From: an uncultured Micrococcales bacterium
GTDB lineage: Bacteria; Actinomycetota; Actinomycetes; S36-B12; GCA-2699445
Assembly (NCBI GenBank): GCA_903915555.1
Contig: CAIWTL010000367.1
Location: 1-12,936, forward strand
Length of the DNA stretch: 12,936 bases
Reading direction: 5' to 3'
A program made the position numbers and the translations under genes. The notes beneath the pieces are model-generated. The model was not told the origin of the DNA. It worked only from the letters and a program-made list of their open reading frames with translations, and did no database searches. Below, piece after piece: positions 1-7,406 of this stretch; positions within the stretch are counted from its first letter, which is position 1; each line of letters begins with the position of its first letter.

Positions 1-312
1 GAGGTACTCGAACTGTCCCGCCGCGGGCTGGTCGATGCGCCGACGGCGTCGCGTGCCGTGGGATATCCGCAGGCGCTCGCCGAGCTGCGTGGCGAGTGCG
101 GCGAGGACGAGGCGATCTCCGCCACGGTCGCCGCGACCCGTCGTCTCGCCCGCCGTCAGGAGCGGACCTTCCGGGCCGACCCGCGGGTCAGGTGGTTCCC
201 CGGGGCCGGGGGCGCCCCGGTGGGTGCGGCCCGGGAGTTCCTCTCAACCGACCCGGCGGTAGTACTCCGTGCCGAGGACGGTCCGGAACAGCGGCCGGGG
301 CAGCCGCAGTAG
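1..312 (+). CDS. miaA: tRNA dimethylallyltransferase MiaA, 3' end only
   Basis: This is the C-terminal part (103 codons plus stop) of MiaA, which transfers a dimethylallyl group to N6 of A37 in tRNAs that read codons starting with U. The 5' end lies outside the window; frame 1 is open from base 1. The recognisable family signature is TASRAVGYPQAL at residues 15-26 of the fragment, followed by ATRRLARRQERTF and a DPRVRWF block, which normally ends the enzyme. About 30 further residues rich in Gly, Pro and Ala follow before the TAG; they overlap the convergent deacetylase gene by 69 bp and are probably a non-conserved tail. In mycobacteria miaA sits directly beside dapF and hflX, and both are found further right here. 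Identification rests on motifs read by eye. Confidence 0.9.
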   Translation, partial: EVLELSRRGLVDAPTASRAVGYPQALAELRGECGEDEAISATVAATRRLARRQERTFRADPRVRWFPGAGGAPVGAAREFLSTDPAVVLRAEDGPEQRPGQPQ

Positions 313-1008
313 TGCGTCGAGGGTCCGTACGTCGGCGCCGGTCGCCTGGCTCGCGTGTGCCCGCAGGGCGGCGCGCTTGAAGTCGGCGTAGTCGCGCACA
401 TCCACCCGGTGGGTGATCTGGGACGAGGGGGTGAACGCCTCCTCGAATGCGGTGCGGTCCACGTCGTCCGGCAGTGACGCCAGAGTGTCGGCGAGCCGGA
501 TCCCGAGGGCGAACGGCCAGCGCGGGGCGGTCGCCTCGAACAGCGAGACACCGGGAAGAAGCTCGGCCGCCGCACGGGCGCACGCATGGACGTGGCGGTG
601 GTCCGGGTGGCCGTACCCACCCGAGGCGTCGTACCCGACCAGGACCCCGGCGCCCTCCTCGGCCACGATGGCGGCCACGGCCGCCGCCACCTCGGGCACC
701 GGGGTGCGGCTGAAGGGTCGGCGCGACCCGTCACCGGACCCGTCGAGACCGCTGTCCGCGTATCCCAGGACCTCGAGGCGCTGGACCCCCAGGATCCGTG
801 CCGATCGCTCCAGTTCACCGAGGCGTACGGCGCCCAGCGTCCCCGCGATGCCCTCGTCCGCCAGGCCGGCCTCGCCGGCGGTGGCGGTGACGAGGACCAC
901 CCGGTGCCCCTCGGCGTCCGCGCGGGCCATCGTCCCTGCCGTCAGCAGTGCCTCGTCGTCGGGGTGGGCGTGGAAGAACACGATCGTCCGGGTCACGCGC
1001 CCGATCAT
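244..1008 (-). CDS. PIG-L/LmbE family zinc-dependent N-acetyl-sugar deacetylase
   Basis: This 254-residue protein belongs to the PIG-L/LmbE family, whose members (MshB, Mca, BshB) remove acetyl or acyl groups from GlcNAc-type sugars using zinc. The N-terminal AHPDDE motif (residues 14-19) supplies His15 and Asp18 as expected zinc ligands and Asp17 as the general base. GYGHPDHRHVH (residues 132-141 region) supplies His137 as the third ligand and His134 as the catalytic acid, by analogy with MshB. It is shorter than MshB (about 300 residues), so it is probably not the mycothiol enzyme itself. No signal peptide is visible, so it should be cytoplasmic. The start at 1008 places the motif at the usual distance from the N-terminus; Val5 (GTG) is an alternative. 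It diverges from the GT4 gene with a 53-bp gap, which suggests a shared pathway: one enzyme adds a sugar and the other deacetylates it. The substrate is unknown. Confidence 0.88.
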   Translation of the reverse strand: MIGRVTRTIVFFHAHPDDEALLTAGTMARADAEGHRVVLVTATAGEAGLADEGIAGTLGAVRLGELERSARILGVQRLEVLGYADSGLDGSGDGSRRPFSRTPVPEVAAAVAAIVAEEGAGVLVGYDASGGYGHPDHRHVHACARAAAELLPGVSLFEATAPRWPFALGIRLADTLASLPDDVDRTAFEEAFTPSSQITHRVDVRDYADFKRAALRAHASQATGADVRTLDALLRLPRPLFRTVLGTEYYRRVG

Positions 1009-1029
1009 GTCCCAAACGTCGGGGGCTTG

Positions 1030-1035
1030 TAATCT
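1030..1035 (+). promoter_or_regulatory. candidate -10 element for the GT4 glycosyltransferase gene
   Basis: TAATCT matches the actinobacterial TANNNT -10 pattern and stands out in the 53-bp GC-rich divergent gap. It would give a leader of about 20 nt that contains the GGAAGG ribosome site at 1047-1052. No convincing -35 is seen, and no clear promoter was found for the divergent deacetylase gene. Confidence 0.35.
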
Positions 1036-1061
1036 CAGGGCTCGACGGAAGGTGGCCGGGC

Positions 1062-2189
1062 ATGCGAGTGGTCCACATCAGCGACTGCTATCTGCCGCGT
1101 CTCGGTGGCATCGAGGTCCAGGTGACCGAACTGACGAGGCGCCAGGCCGCCGACGGGTACGACGTCGACGTCATCACGGCGACGCCGGGGGAGACGGTGC
1201 GGTCCGGTACCGAGGAGATCGACGGCGTGCGGGTCCACCGGGTGACCGCCCGGATGCCCTTCGAGCTCCCGGTCCACCCCCGCACCCGTGCGAACGTCGT
1301 TCCTCTCCTCCGCGACATCCGGCCCGACATCGTGCACGTCCATCTCGGCGTCGTCTCCCCTTTCGCCTGGGGTGGCATCCGGGCCGCCGTCGAGGTCGGG
1401 CTCCCGGTGCTGGTGACGGTGCACAGCATCTGGGGAGCGGCCGCGCGAAGCGGCTACGGTCTCACCGACCGGCTCGCCGGATGGACCGACAAGGGCGTGC
1501 AGCCCGCCGCCGTCAGCCGGGTGGGTGCCGAGCGCATCGCCGCCGCACTTCCCCCGGGGATCGAGGTCCTCGTCACCCCCAACGGCGTGGACCCGCAGGA
1601 ATGGAACGCCTCAGGCCGCACGATCCACGATGCCGGGACCGTGCGTTTCGTGACAGCCATGCGCCTGGCACCCCGCAAGCGCGCCGGCGCGCTGCTGCGG
1701 ATGTTCGCCGACGCCCGCCAGGAGGCCCTCAGGGTGCGCCCCGACGTCGCTGTGCACCTCGATATCGCCGGCGACGGCCCGCATCGCGGACGTCTCGAGT
1801 CCTTCACCGACGAACACGGACTCTCCGACGCGGTGACCTTCCTCGGCCGGCTCACGCGTCCTGATCTGCGGCTGCGCTACCTCGCCGACGACGTCTTCGT
1901 GCAGCCCTCGGTGAAGGAGAGTTTCGGTCTGGCTGCGCTGGAAGCCAGGAGCACCGGGTTGCCGGTCGTGGCGCGGTCGCAGTCGGGTCTGACGGAGTTC
2001 GTGACCGACGGGGTCGAGGGGTTGCTGGCCCCCGACGACGCGACCATGACGCAGGCGATGGTCCGGCTGGCGGTCGACGACACGTTGCGGGCACGCATCA
2101 CTCGTCACAACACGGATGTGCCGCCCCTGCAGACCTGGCCGTCGGTGCTGGGCATCATCGCCGATGCCTACCGGGCGACGATGGCGTGA
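1062..2189 (+). CDS. GT4-family (GT-B fold) glycosyltransferase
   Basis: This 375-residue retaining glycosyltransferase of family GT4 should transfer a sugar from a nucleotide donor to an acceptor at the cytoplasmic side. The N-terminal half begins MRVVHISDCYLPRLGGIE with the Gly15-Gly16 donor loop, and contains DIVHVHLG and VTVHSIWG strands. The C-terminal half has VTPNGVDPQEW, the phosphate-contacting MRLAPRKRA (Arg201, Lys206), and ESFGLAALE with Glu286 and Glu294, the EX7E signature of GT4. ATG 1062 was chosen over upstream in-frame starts because it begins the first beta strand and has GGAAGG nine bases upstream; upstream starts would run into the divergent deacetylase gene. At 375 residues it is shorter than MshA, and it lacks enough evidence to be called MshA. 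It is probably paired functionally with the divergent PIG-L deacetylase, a GT4/deacetylase pairing seen in mycothiol and bacillithiol synthesis. Confidence 0.88.
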   Translation: MRVVHISDCYLPRLGGIEVQVTELTRRQAADGYDVDVITATPGETVRSGTEEIDGVRVHRVTARMPFELPVHPRTRANVVPLLRDIRPDIVHVHLGVVSPFAWGGIRAAVEVGLPVLVTVHSIWGAAARSGYGLTDRLAGWTDKGVQPAAVSRVGAERIAAALPPGIEVLVTPNGVDPQEWNASGRTIHDAGTVRFVTAMRLAPRKRAGALLRMFADARQEALRVRPDVAVHLDIAGDGPHRGRLESFTDEHGLSDAVTFLGRLTRPDLRLRYLADDVFVQPSVKESFGLAALEARSTGLPVVARSQSGLTEFVTDGVEGLLAPDDATMTQAMVRLAVDDTLRARITRHNTDVPPLQTWPSVLGIIADAYRATMA

Positions 2190-2206
2190 CCATCCGCGGA
2201 CATGTC

Positions 2207-2212
2207 TACGCT
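2207..2212 (+). promoter_or_regulatory. candidate -10 element for a leaderless dapF transcript
   Basis: TACGCT fits TANNNT and ends exactly six bases before the dapF ATG, which would put the transcription start at the A of ATG. No Shine-Dalgarno sequence precedes this ATG, which fits leaderless translation, common in mycobacteria. A weak -35-like GTGACC lies at 2186-2191. Confidence 0.4.
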
Positions 2213-2218
2213 GGTGCC

Positions 2219-3025
2219 ATGACAGGTGTCGCGTTCCGCAAGGGCCACGGGACCGGCAACGACTTCGTGGTGCTGCCGGACCCCACGGACTCTCTCGTGC
2301 TCACGCCCGACCTGGCCCGCGCCGTGTGCGACCGACGGTTCGGTATCGGAGGCGATGGCGTCATCCGCGTGGCCCCTGCCGCCGAGGGTTGGTTCATGGA
2401 CTACTGGAACAGCGACGGCAGCATCGGACTCATGTGCGGCAACGGCGCGCGCCTGTTCGCCCGCCACCTCGTCGACGGGGGTCTCGTCGCAGCCGGCGAG
2501 TTCGACATCGTCACCCGTGGCGGGATCCGACGGGTCTCGGCCCCTGCGGACGGCGACATCAGTGTCTCGATGGGCCCCGTGACCGCCGGGAGCGTGCCGG
2601 ACGTGACGGTACGTCTCGGGGACACCGAGCACCCCGCGACCGCGGCCTTCGTGCCCAACCCTCACGCCGTGGTGTTCCTCGACTCCCTGACGGGTCTCGG
2701 TGACATCACCGGAGCGGTCGCCGGGCCGACGGAGGTGTACCCGGACGCCGCGAACATCGAGTTCGTGGAGGTGGTGGGGCCCGACCGGGTCGCCATGAGG
2801 GTTCTCGAACGCGGCTCCGGTGAGACGCTGTCGTGCGGTACGGGAGCGTGTGCCGTCGCGTGGGCGCACGCCCGGGTGAACGGTGCAGCGGGGGACGACG
2901 TCACGGTCGAGGTCCCCGGTGGAGAGGTGAGGGTGACCCTGGGCGACGACGTGGTGCTCAGCGGTCCCGCGGAGTTCGTGGCAGAGGGCCTGATCGATGC
3001 CGAATGGTGGGCAGCACACTCGTGA
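2219..3025 (+). CDS. dapF: diaminopimelate epimerase DapF
   Basis: DapF (268 residues) interconverts LL- and meso-diaminopimelate, the last step before lysine and the source of meso-DAP for peptidoglycan. It is a cofactor-independent two-cysteine racemase. Both catalytic cysteines are present: Cys73 in MCGNGAR (residues 72-78) and Cys206 in SCGTGAC (205-211). The N-terminal KGHGTGNDFV (8-17) and GGDG (44-47) are typical of the family. The start at ATG 2219 gives a normal N-terminus; the longer in-frame start at 2186 would overlap the GT4 stop and add 11 residues unlike the family. It lies 29 bp after the GT4 gene but may be driven by its own leaderless promoter. Its stop overlaps the start of hflX, so the two are probably co-transcribed and translationally coupled, as in mycobacterial gene order. 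Confidence 0.95.
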   Translation: MTGVAFRKGHGTGNDFVVLPDPTDSLVLTPDLARAVCDRRFGIGGDGVIRVAPAAEGWFMDYWNSDGSIGLMCGNGARLFARHLVDGGLVAAGEFDIVTRGGIRRVSAPADGDISVSMGPVTAGSVPDVTVRLGDTEHPATAAFVPNPHAVVFLDSLTGLGDITGAVAGPTEVYPDAANIEFVEVVGPDRVAMRVLERGSGETLSCGTGACAVAWAHARVNGAAGDDVTVEVPGGEVRVTLGDDVVLSGPAEFVAEGLIDAEWWAAHS

Positions 3026-4389
3026 GTGAACCCAGCGACGGCTCATTGCAGGTCGAGGAGCGGGAGGCACTGCGCCGTGTCGCGGGCCTGTCCACGGAGC
3101 TGACCGACATCACCGAGGTCGAGTACCGCCAGATCCGTCTCGAGAAGGTGGTCCTCATCGGGGTCTGGACGTCCGGGACCGCCCTGTCCGCAGACCTGTC
3201 CCTCGCCGAACTGGCCCGATTGGCCGAGACCGCGGGTGCTGTCGTCCTCGACGCGCTCGTGCAACGGCGCAGCAAGCCGGATGCGGGTACGTTCGTCGGT
3301 TCCGGCAAGGCCCGGGAACTGGCCGAGATCATCGGGGCCGTGGGTGCAGACACCCTGATCTGTGACGGTGAGCTGACGCCGGGGCAACTCAGCCAACTCG
3401 AGAAGATCGTGAAGGTGAAGGTCGTGGACCGAACCTGGCTGATCCTCGACATCTTCGCCCAGCACGCCCGCAGCCGGGAGGGCAAGGCGCAGGTGGAGCT
3501 CGCGCAGTTGGAGTACATGCTCCCGCGTCTGCGGGGTTGGGGTGAGTCCATGAGCCGCCAGGCATCGACCGGCGGCGGGGGCATCGGGGCCCTGCGCGGC
3601 CCGGGCGAGACCAAACTCGAGGTCGACCGCCGGCGCATCCGCACCCACATGGCGCGCCTGCGCCGCCAACTGCGGACCATGGCCAACGCCCGCGTGGTCC
3701 AGCGCGCCGAGCGGCACCGCGCCGGAACCCCGGCCGTCGCGATCGTGGGCTACACCAACGCCGGTAAGTCGTCGCTGCTCAATCGGCTCACCGACGCCGG
3801 GGTGCTCGTCCGCGACGAGCTGTTCGCGACCCTGGACCCGACCGTTCGACGTGCTCGGACCACGTCCGGCCGCGAGTACACCCTCGCCGACACGGTGGGA
3901 TTCGTCCGACACCTACCGCACCAGTTGGTCGAGGCCTTCCGATCCACCCTCGAAGAGGTGAACCAGGCGGATCTGCTGCTGCATGTCGTCGACGGCAGCG
4001 ACCCGGATCCGCTGGGGCAGATCGCCGCTGTCCGCGAGGTCCTGACCGAGATCGGCGCCGGTGACATCCCGGAACTGATCGCGGTGAACAAGAGCGAGAT
4101 CACCCCCGAGACGTCCCTTGCCGAGCTGCGTCACCGGTTCCCCGGTGCCATCGCCGTATCGGCGCTCACGGGTGACGGGCTGGACACGCTCCGCGCCGCT
4201 GTCGAGGAGGCGCTGCCGCGCCCTGACGTGCCGGTGGCGGTCACGGTTCCGTTCGATCGCGGCGACCTGGTGTCGGAGATCCATGAGCACGGACAGGTCA
4301 CGTCGAGTTCCTACTCCGATCACGGAACCACCATCCGCGGCCTCGTCCCCGGGTGGCTCGCGGCGCGTCTGACGGACTACGCCGACTGA
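3022..4389 (+). CDS. hflX: ribosome-associated GTPase HflX
   Basis: HflX is a translational GTPase that binds 50S subunits and splits stalled or stressed ribosomes. The 455-residue product has the N-terminal HflX domain (about 40-200), the signature SRQASTGGGGIGALRGPGE before the coiled linker, and a G domain. Walker A (G1) is GYTNAGKSS at 243-251, G3 is DTVG at 290-293, and the G4 position reads NKSE at 356-359, with Glu where NKxD is usual. The chosen GTG at 3022 overlaps the dapF stop as GTGA and has a GGTGGG purine run about ten bases upstream, indicating translational coupling; ATG 3004 is an alternative that adds six residues. The last codons run into a 13-bp tandem repeat. Confidence 0.93.
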   Translation: MSEPSDGSLQVEEREALRRVAGLSTELTDITEVEYRQIRLEKVVLIGVWTSGTALSADLSLAELARLAETAGAVVLDALVQRRSKPDAGTFVGSGKARELAEIIGAVGADTLICDGELTPGQLSQLEKIVKVKVVDRTWLILDIFAQHARSREGKAQVELAQLEYMLPRLRGWGESMSRQASTGGGGIGALRGPGETKLEVDRRRIRTHMARLRRQLRTMANARVVQRAERHRAGTPAVAIVGYTNAGKSSLLNRLTDAGVLVRDELFATLDPTVRRARTTSGREYTLADTVGFVRHLPHQLVEAFRSTLEEVNQADLLLHVVDGSDPDPLGQIAAVREVLTEIGAGDIPELIAVNKSEITPETSLAELRHRFPGAIAVSALTGDGLDTLRAAVEEALPRPDVPVAVTVPFDRGDLVSEIHEHGQVTSSSYSDHGTTIRGLVPGWLAARLTDYAD

Positions 4390-4423
4390 CTACGCCGACT
4401 GACTGCGCCGACTGACTCGGCCG
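4376..4423 (+). repeat. 13-bp tandem repeat across the hflX stop codon
   Basis: The unit ACTACGCCGACTG occurs at 4376-4388, again exactly at 4389-4401, and with one change (ACTGCGCCGACTG) at 4402-4414. A decayed fourth copy starts at 4415. Each unit junction forms TGA. Because 13 is not a multiple of three, the stops at 4387, 4400 and 4413 fall in three different frames. The first is the hflX stop. Confidence 0.9.
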
Positions 4424-4450
4424 CGACGCGGGTGGGATGGCCCGGCCGCG

Positions 4451-4456
4451 TACCGT
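4451..4456 (+). promoter_or_regulatory. candidate -10 element for a leaderless dinG-like transcript
   Basis: TACCGT fits TANNNT and ends six bases before the GTG start at 4463, the same geometry as seen before dapF. No Shine-Dalgarno sequence is present. The -35 region (GC-rich) is unremarkable. Confidence 0.4.
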
Positions 4457-4462
4457 TGTCCC

Positions 4463-6373
4463 GTGGACAACCCCGATGACCTCGGCCGGGTGGTCGCCGC
4501 CCTCGGGGGTGACGAGCGCCCCGCCCAGCGCGACATGGTCGAGCGGGTCACGCGTGCCGCGCGGGACAGCCGGATCCTGCTGGTCCAGGCGGGGACCGGG
4601 ACGGGGAAGTCGGTCGGATATCTGGTCCCGGCGGTGCAAGCCGTGCGCGACTCGGGGAACACGGTGGTGATCGCCACCGCGACCCTGGCCCTGCAGCGGC
4701 AACTGGTCACCCGCGACCTGCCCGCCGTCGTCGCGGCGCTGCCGGATGCCGGGAACGTGACCACCGCGGTGCTCAAAGGGCGGGGCAACTACCTGTGCCG
4801 CGCGCGCCTGTCGGGCTCGGTCGACGGACCCGAGACGCTCGACATGGAGGTGGGTGGGGGACGCCTCGAGAAGCAGGCGGCTGCCGTTCGCGACTGGTCG
4901 ACCCGCACCGACACGGGCGACCGCGACGACTACCCCGACGATGTGGATGAACGGGTGTGGCGATCCATGTCGGCGACCGGGCGGGAGTGCGTCGGGGTGA
5001 GCCGCTGCTCCTTCGGCGCCGAGTGCTTCGCGGAGCAGGCCCGGTCGACGGCCATGTCGGCGGACATCATCGTGACCAACCACGCGCTGCTCGCCCTCGA
5101 TGCCATGGACGACACCCCGGTCCTGCCGGATCACGACATGCTGGTCGTGGACGAGGGCCACGAGTTCGCCGCGCGCGCGACCGCGGCCGCGACAGGGGAG
5201 TTGTCGGTGCGGGCCGCCGAACGAGCCGTTGCCGCAGCCCGGTCACTGCTCGACGACTCGACCGCGGAGCGTCTCGAGGAGGCGGTGTCGGGGCTGGGGT
5301 CCGCACTGGCGGAGCTCGAGACGCAGGAACGCCCCATGCCGCGCTCGTGTGTCCCGTCGCTGGCGGCGTTCCGGGACGCGTGCCATCTCGCGGTCACGGA
5401 GTTGGGGAAGGGCGACAGCGACGACGCCGCACGACGTCACCGCGCCCTCGCCGCGCTGGGGGAGTTGCACGATGTGGCGGGTCGACTCATCAGTGGCGGT
5501 GACGGGGTGGTCACCTGGTTCAGTCCCTACCCGGCGCCCTCGCTCCACGTCGCCCCGCTGTCCGTGGCCGCCCCGCTCGGGGACTACCTGGCCCGACCCG
5601 CCGCCGCCGTTCTCACGAGCGCCACGTTGAGCCTCGGGGGCGACTTCGAGTCGGTGGCGACCGACCTAGGGCTGCAGGGTTGGGACGGGGTGGATGTCGG
5701 GTCGCCGTTCGACTACTCGAGTCAGGGGATCCTGTACATCGCCGCCGATCTTCCGCGCCCGGGGCGGGACGGTCCTGACCAGCTCACCGTGGCGAGGATC
5801 CGGGAGCTGATCACCGCCTCCGGCGGTCGCGCCATGGTCCTTTTGTCCTCGTGGCGGGCGGTGGATGCGGTCGCGGCCAACCTGATCGAGAAACCGGTGG
5901 CGCCTGATATCGAGGTGCACGTGCAGCGGCGGGGGGAGCCCGTGGCCCGTCTCGTCGAGCGTTTCGCTGCTGACGAGACGTCGGTTCTGGTGGGGACGAT
6001 GTCGTTGTTCCAGGGCGTCGACGTACCCGGGCCGTCCTGCCAGTTGGTCATCATCGACCGGATCCCGTTCCCACGCCCCGACGATCCGGTGCTCGCGGCG
6101 CGGGCGGAACGTGTGGAAGCGGCCGGCGGCAACGGGTTCATGGCGGTGTCGGTGCCCCGCGCGGGACTACTGCTCGCCCAGGGTGCCGGACGTCTCATCC
6201 GTTCGCCGCGCGACCGCGGTGTGGTTGCTGTCCTGGATCCACGCCTGCAGACGGCGCGGTACGGAGACTATCTGCGGCGTTCGCTGCCACCGCTGTGGCC
6301 GACGAGTGACCTCGCCGTCGTGACGGGGGCGCTGACGCGGCTGGCGCAGAGCACCGTCACAGCCGACGCATGA
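4463..6373 (+). CDS. DinG/Rad3-type ATP-dependent DNA helicase with Fe-S cluster motif
   Basis: This 636-residue superfamily 2 helicase of the DinG/XPD type should unwind DNA 5' to 3' and act on repair or replication intermediates. Walker A is AGTGTGKS at 43-50 and the DEAH-type box is DEGH at 230-233. Four cysteines between them, Cys112, Cys176, Cys182 and Cys188, are placed as in XPD/DinG iron-sulfur domains. TNHALLALD follows the cluster region, and motif VI is QGAGRLIR at 573-580. The start is GTG 4463, which gives a short N-terminus before the Q-type motif (RPAQRDMVE); it has no ribosome site but lies six bases after a TANNNT element. Its 3' end overlaps convergent lexA by 17 bp. No SOS box was seen upstream, so control by LexA is not supported here despite the adjacency. 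Confidence 0.9.
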   Translation: MDNPDDLGRVVAALGGDERPAQRDMVERVTRAARDSRILLVQAGTGTGKSVGYLVPAVQAVRDSGNTVVIATATLALQRQLVTRDLPAVVAALPDAGNVTTAVLKGRGNYLCRARLSGSVDGPETLDMEVGGGRLEKQAAAVRDWSTRTDTGDRDDYPDDVDERVWRSMSATGRECVGVSRCSFGAECFAEQARSTAMSADIIVTNHALLALDAMDDTPVLPDHDMLVVDEGHEFAARATAAATGELSVRAAERAVAAARSLLDDSTAERLEEAVSGLGSALAELETQERPMPRSCVPSLAAFRDACHLAVTELGKGDSDDAARRHRALAALGELHDVAGRLISGGDGVVTWFSPYPAPSLHVAPLSVAAPLGDYLARPAAAVLTSATLSLGGDFESVATDLGLQGWDGVDVGSPFDYSSQGILYIAADLPRPGRDGPDQLTVARIRELITASGGRAMVLLSSWRAVDAVAANLIEKPVAPDIEVHVQRRGEPVARLVERFAADETSVLVGTMSLFQGVDVPGPSCQLVIIDRIPFPRPDDPVLAARAERVEAAGGNGFMAVSVPRAGLLLAQGAGRLIRSPRDRGVVAVLDPRLQTARYGDYLRRSLPPLWPTSDLAVVTGALTRLAQSTVTADA

Positions 6374-7145
6374 CGCTGACGACCTTGCCCAGGATGCGGG
6401 CGTCGTCACCGGGGATGGGTTCGTAGGCCGGGTTCTGGGGGAGCAGCCAGACATGGCCGTCCTTGCGGCTGAGGGTCTTCACCGTCGCCTCGTCGCCCAG
6501 CAGTGCGGCCACGACCTCACCGGGGTCGGCGGACTGCTGGCTGCGCACGACCACGTAGTCGCCGTCGCAGATGGCCGCGTCGATCATCGAGTCCCCGCTG
6601 ACCCGCAGCAGGAACAGTTGGCCCTGCCCGACGAGTTCGCGGGGCAGTGGCATGACGGTCTCCACCTGTTCCTCCGCCAGGATCGGACCGCCCGCGGCGA
6701 TGCGTCCGAGCACGGGCACCATCGCGACATCGGATTCGGCGTGGACCTCCGGCGACGCTGATGGCTGCGGCAGGTGCTCGGGGGTGTCGGTCACGATGAG
6801 CGCCCGGGGCCGGTTGGGGTCCCGGCGCAGATACCCCTTCTCCTGCAGCACCGCCAACTGGTGGGCGACGCTGGAGGTGCTCGCGAGGCCCACCGACTCG
6901 CAGATCTCGCGGACGGTCGGGGGGTACCCGTGGTCTTCGACGGCCGACCGGATGACCTCGAGGATCCGGCGCTGGCGCGACGTCAGGAGCGCCGTGGTGG
7001 CGGTCGCACCGGCGTTGTCGGCGCCGGAGGTGGCGGCATCGGAGGCAGTGGTGCCGGAGGCGGGGGCGCCGGCGGACGTGGCATCGGTCGCTGTCGTCAC
7101 GGTCGATGCCGACCGGGTGGGGGACGCTGACTTCGAGGTGGCCAT
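6357..7145 (-). CDS. lexA: SOS transcriptional repressor LexA
   Basis: LexA represses DNA-damage genes and self-cleaves when RecA-ssDNA forms. With the start at 7145 it has 262 residues. A winged-helix DNA-binding domain spans about 53-118 ([11 protein letters not shown], then [22 protein letters not shown]). The self-cleavage site is Ala151-Gly152 in GRIAAGGP. The catalytic pair is Ser186 (SGDSM) and Lys223 (ATVKTL). ATG 7145 has GGAG nine bases upstream; ATG 7160, five codons earlier, has no well-spaced ribosome site. Residues 2-52 form an Ala/Thr/Ser-rich, probably disordered extension ahead of the first helix, longer than usual. The gene is autoregulated through the SOS box at 7267-7282, which overlaps its -35. 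Its stop lies inside the end of the convergent helicase gene. Confidence 0.96.
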   Translation of the reverse strand: MATSKSASPTRSASTVTTATDATSAGAPASGTTASDAATSGADNAGATATTALLTSRQRRILEVIRSAVEDHGYPPTVREICESVGLASTSSVAHQLAVLQEKGYLRRDPNRPRALIVTDTPEHLPQPSASPEVHAESDVAMVPVLGRIAAGGPILAEEQVETVMPLPRELVGQGQLFLLRVSGDSMIDAAICDGDYVVVRSQQSADPGEVVAALLGDEATVKTLSRKDGHVWLLPQNPAYEPIPGDDARILGKVVSVMRRL

Positions 7146-7168
7146 GGCTGCCGTCTCCATCCTGTGCG

Positions 7169-7185
7169 GACGCCCGAGGGGCGTC
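7169..7185 (-). other. hairpin in the lexA 5' leader
   Basis: GACGCCC (7169-7175) and GGGCGTC (7179-7185) form a 7-bp perfect stem with a 3-nt loop in the predicted leader, 23 nt before the lexA start codon. It could affect translation or RNA stability. Such stems are not rare in GC-rich DNA. Confidence 0.35.
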
Positions 7186-7240
7186 TGGGGACCTGTCGGG
7201 ACGTCCGGGGGACGCCCGGTCGGGGCGTGCCGACCCCTCG

Positions 7241-7270
7241 ACCGTAGAGCACCTCGGGGGACGTAATCAA
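7241..7270 (-). promoter_or_regulatory. lexA promoter
   Basis: Read on the minus strand, TTGATT (7265-7270) and TACGGT (7241-7246) are separated by 18 bp, a good sigma-A-type match. Transcription should start near 7234, giving a leader of about 90 nt. The -35 hexamer overlaps the SOS box, so LexA binding would block RNA polymerase. Confidence 0.65.
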
Positions 7271-7282
7271 ACATATGTTCGA
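7267..7282. promoter_or_regulatory. SOS (LexA) box 1, lexA side
   Basis: TCAAACATATGTTCGA matches the actinobacterial SOS box TCGAAC-N4-GTTCGA at 11 of 12 defined positions. It overlaps the lexA -35 element, which is the expected autoregulatory site. Confidence 0.9.
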
Positions 7283-7313
7283 AAAAGTCTGGACGCGTGT
7301 CGGACCCTCCTGT

Positions 7314-7319
7314 TATCAC
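7314..7319 (+). promoter_or_regulatory. candidate -10 element for divS or its upstream ORF
   Basis: TATCAC ends six bases before ATG 7326, the same spacing as the putative leaderless promoters of dapF and the dinG-like gene. The last base departs from TANNNT. A poor -35-like TGGACG lies 18 bp upstream, at about 7290-7295. If it is correct, transcription starts at about 7326, just before the perfect SOS box. Confidence 0.3.
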
Positions 7320-7325
7320 TGGACC

Positions 7326-7406
7326 ATGACATCGATCGAACAGGCGTTCGACGGCCCGGAGTGCCCGGGTCGGGGTGTCGGGTCAGGGAAAGGGGAAGTG
7401 GCATGA
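7326..7406 (+). CDS. possible 26-residue leaderless upstream ORF before divS
   Basis: ATG 7326 opens a 26-codon reading frame ([10 protein letters not shown]..., one Cys, Gly-rich end). Its TGA overlaps the divS ATG as ATGA at 7403-7406. The SOS box at 7336-7351 lies inside it. A -10-like element ends six bases upstream, so it would be translated without a leader and could couple ribosomes into divS. It resembles no known protein. It could be chance: the divS start also has its own good ribosome site (AAGGGGAAG). A mRNA start map would decide. Confidence 0.3.
   Translation: MTSIEQAFDGPECPGRGVGSGKGEVA
7336..7351. promoter_or_regulatory. SOS (LexA) box 2, divS side
   Basis: TCGAACAGGCGTTCGA is a perfect match to TCGAAC-N4-GTTCGA, 69 bp from box 1 and 51 bp before the divS start codon. 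Its place just downstream of the likely transcription start fits repression of divS by blocking elongation or initiation. Confidence 0.92.

Noticed and set aside
156..818. Long reading frame overlapping the PIG-L gene in another frame, minus strand
   Set aside because: It is a shadow of the deacetylase: highly Arg/Pro/Ser-rich, without motifs, as expected for an off-frame read in GC-rich DNA.
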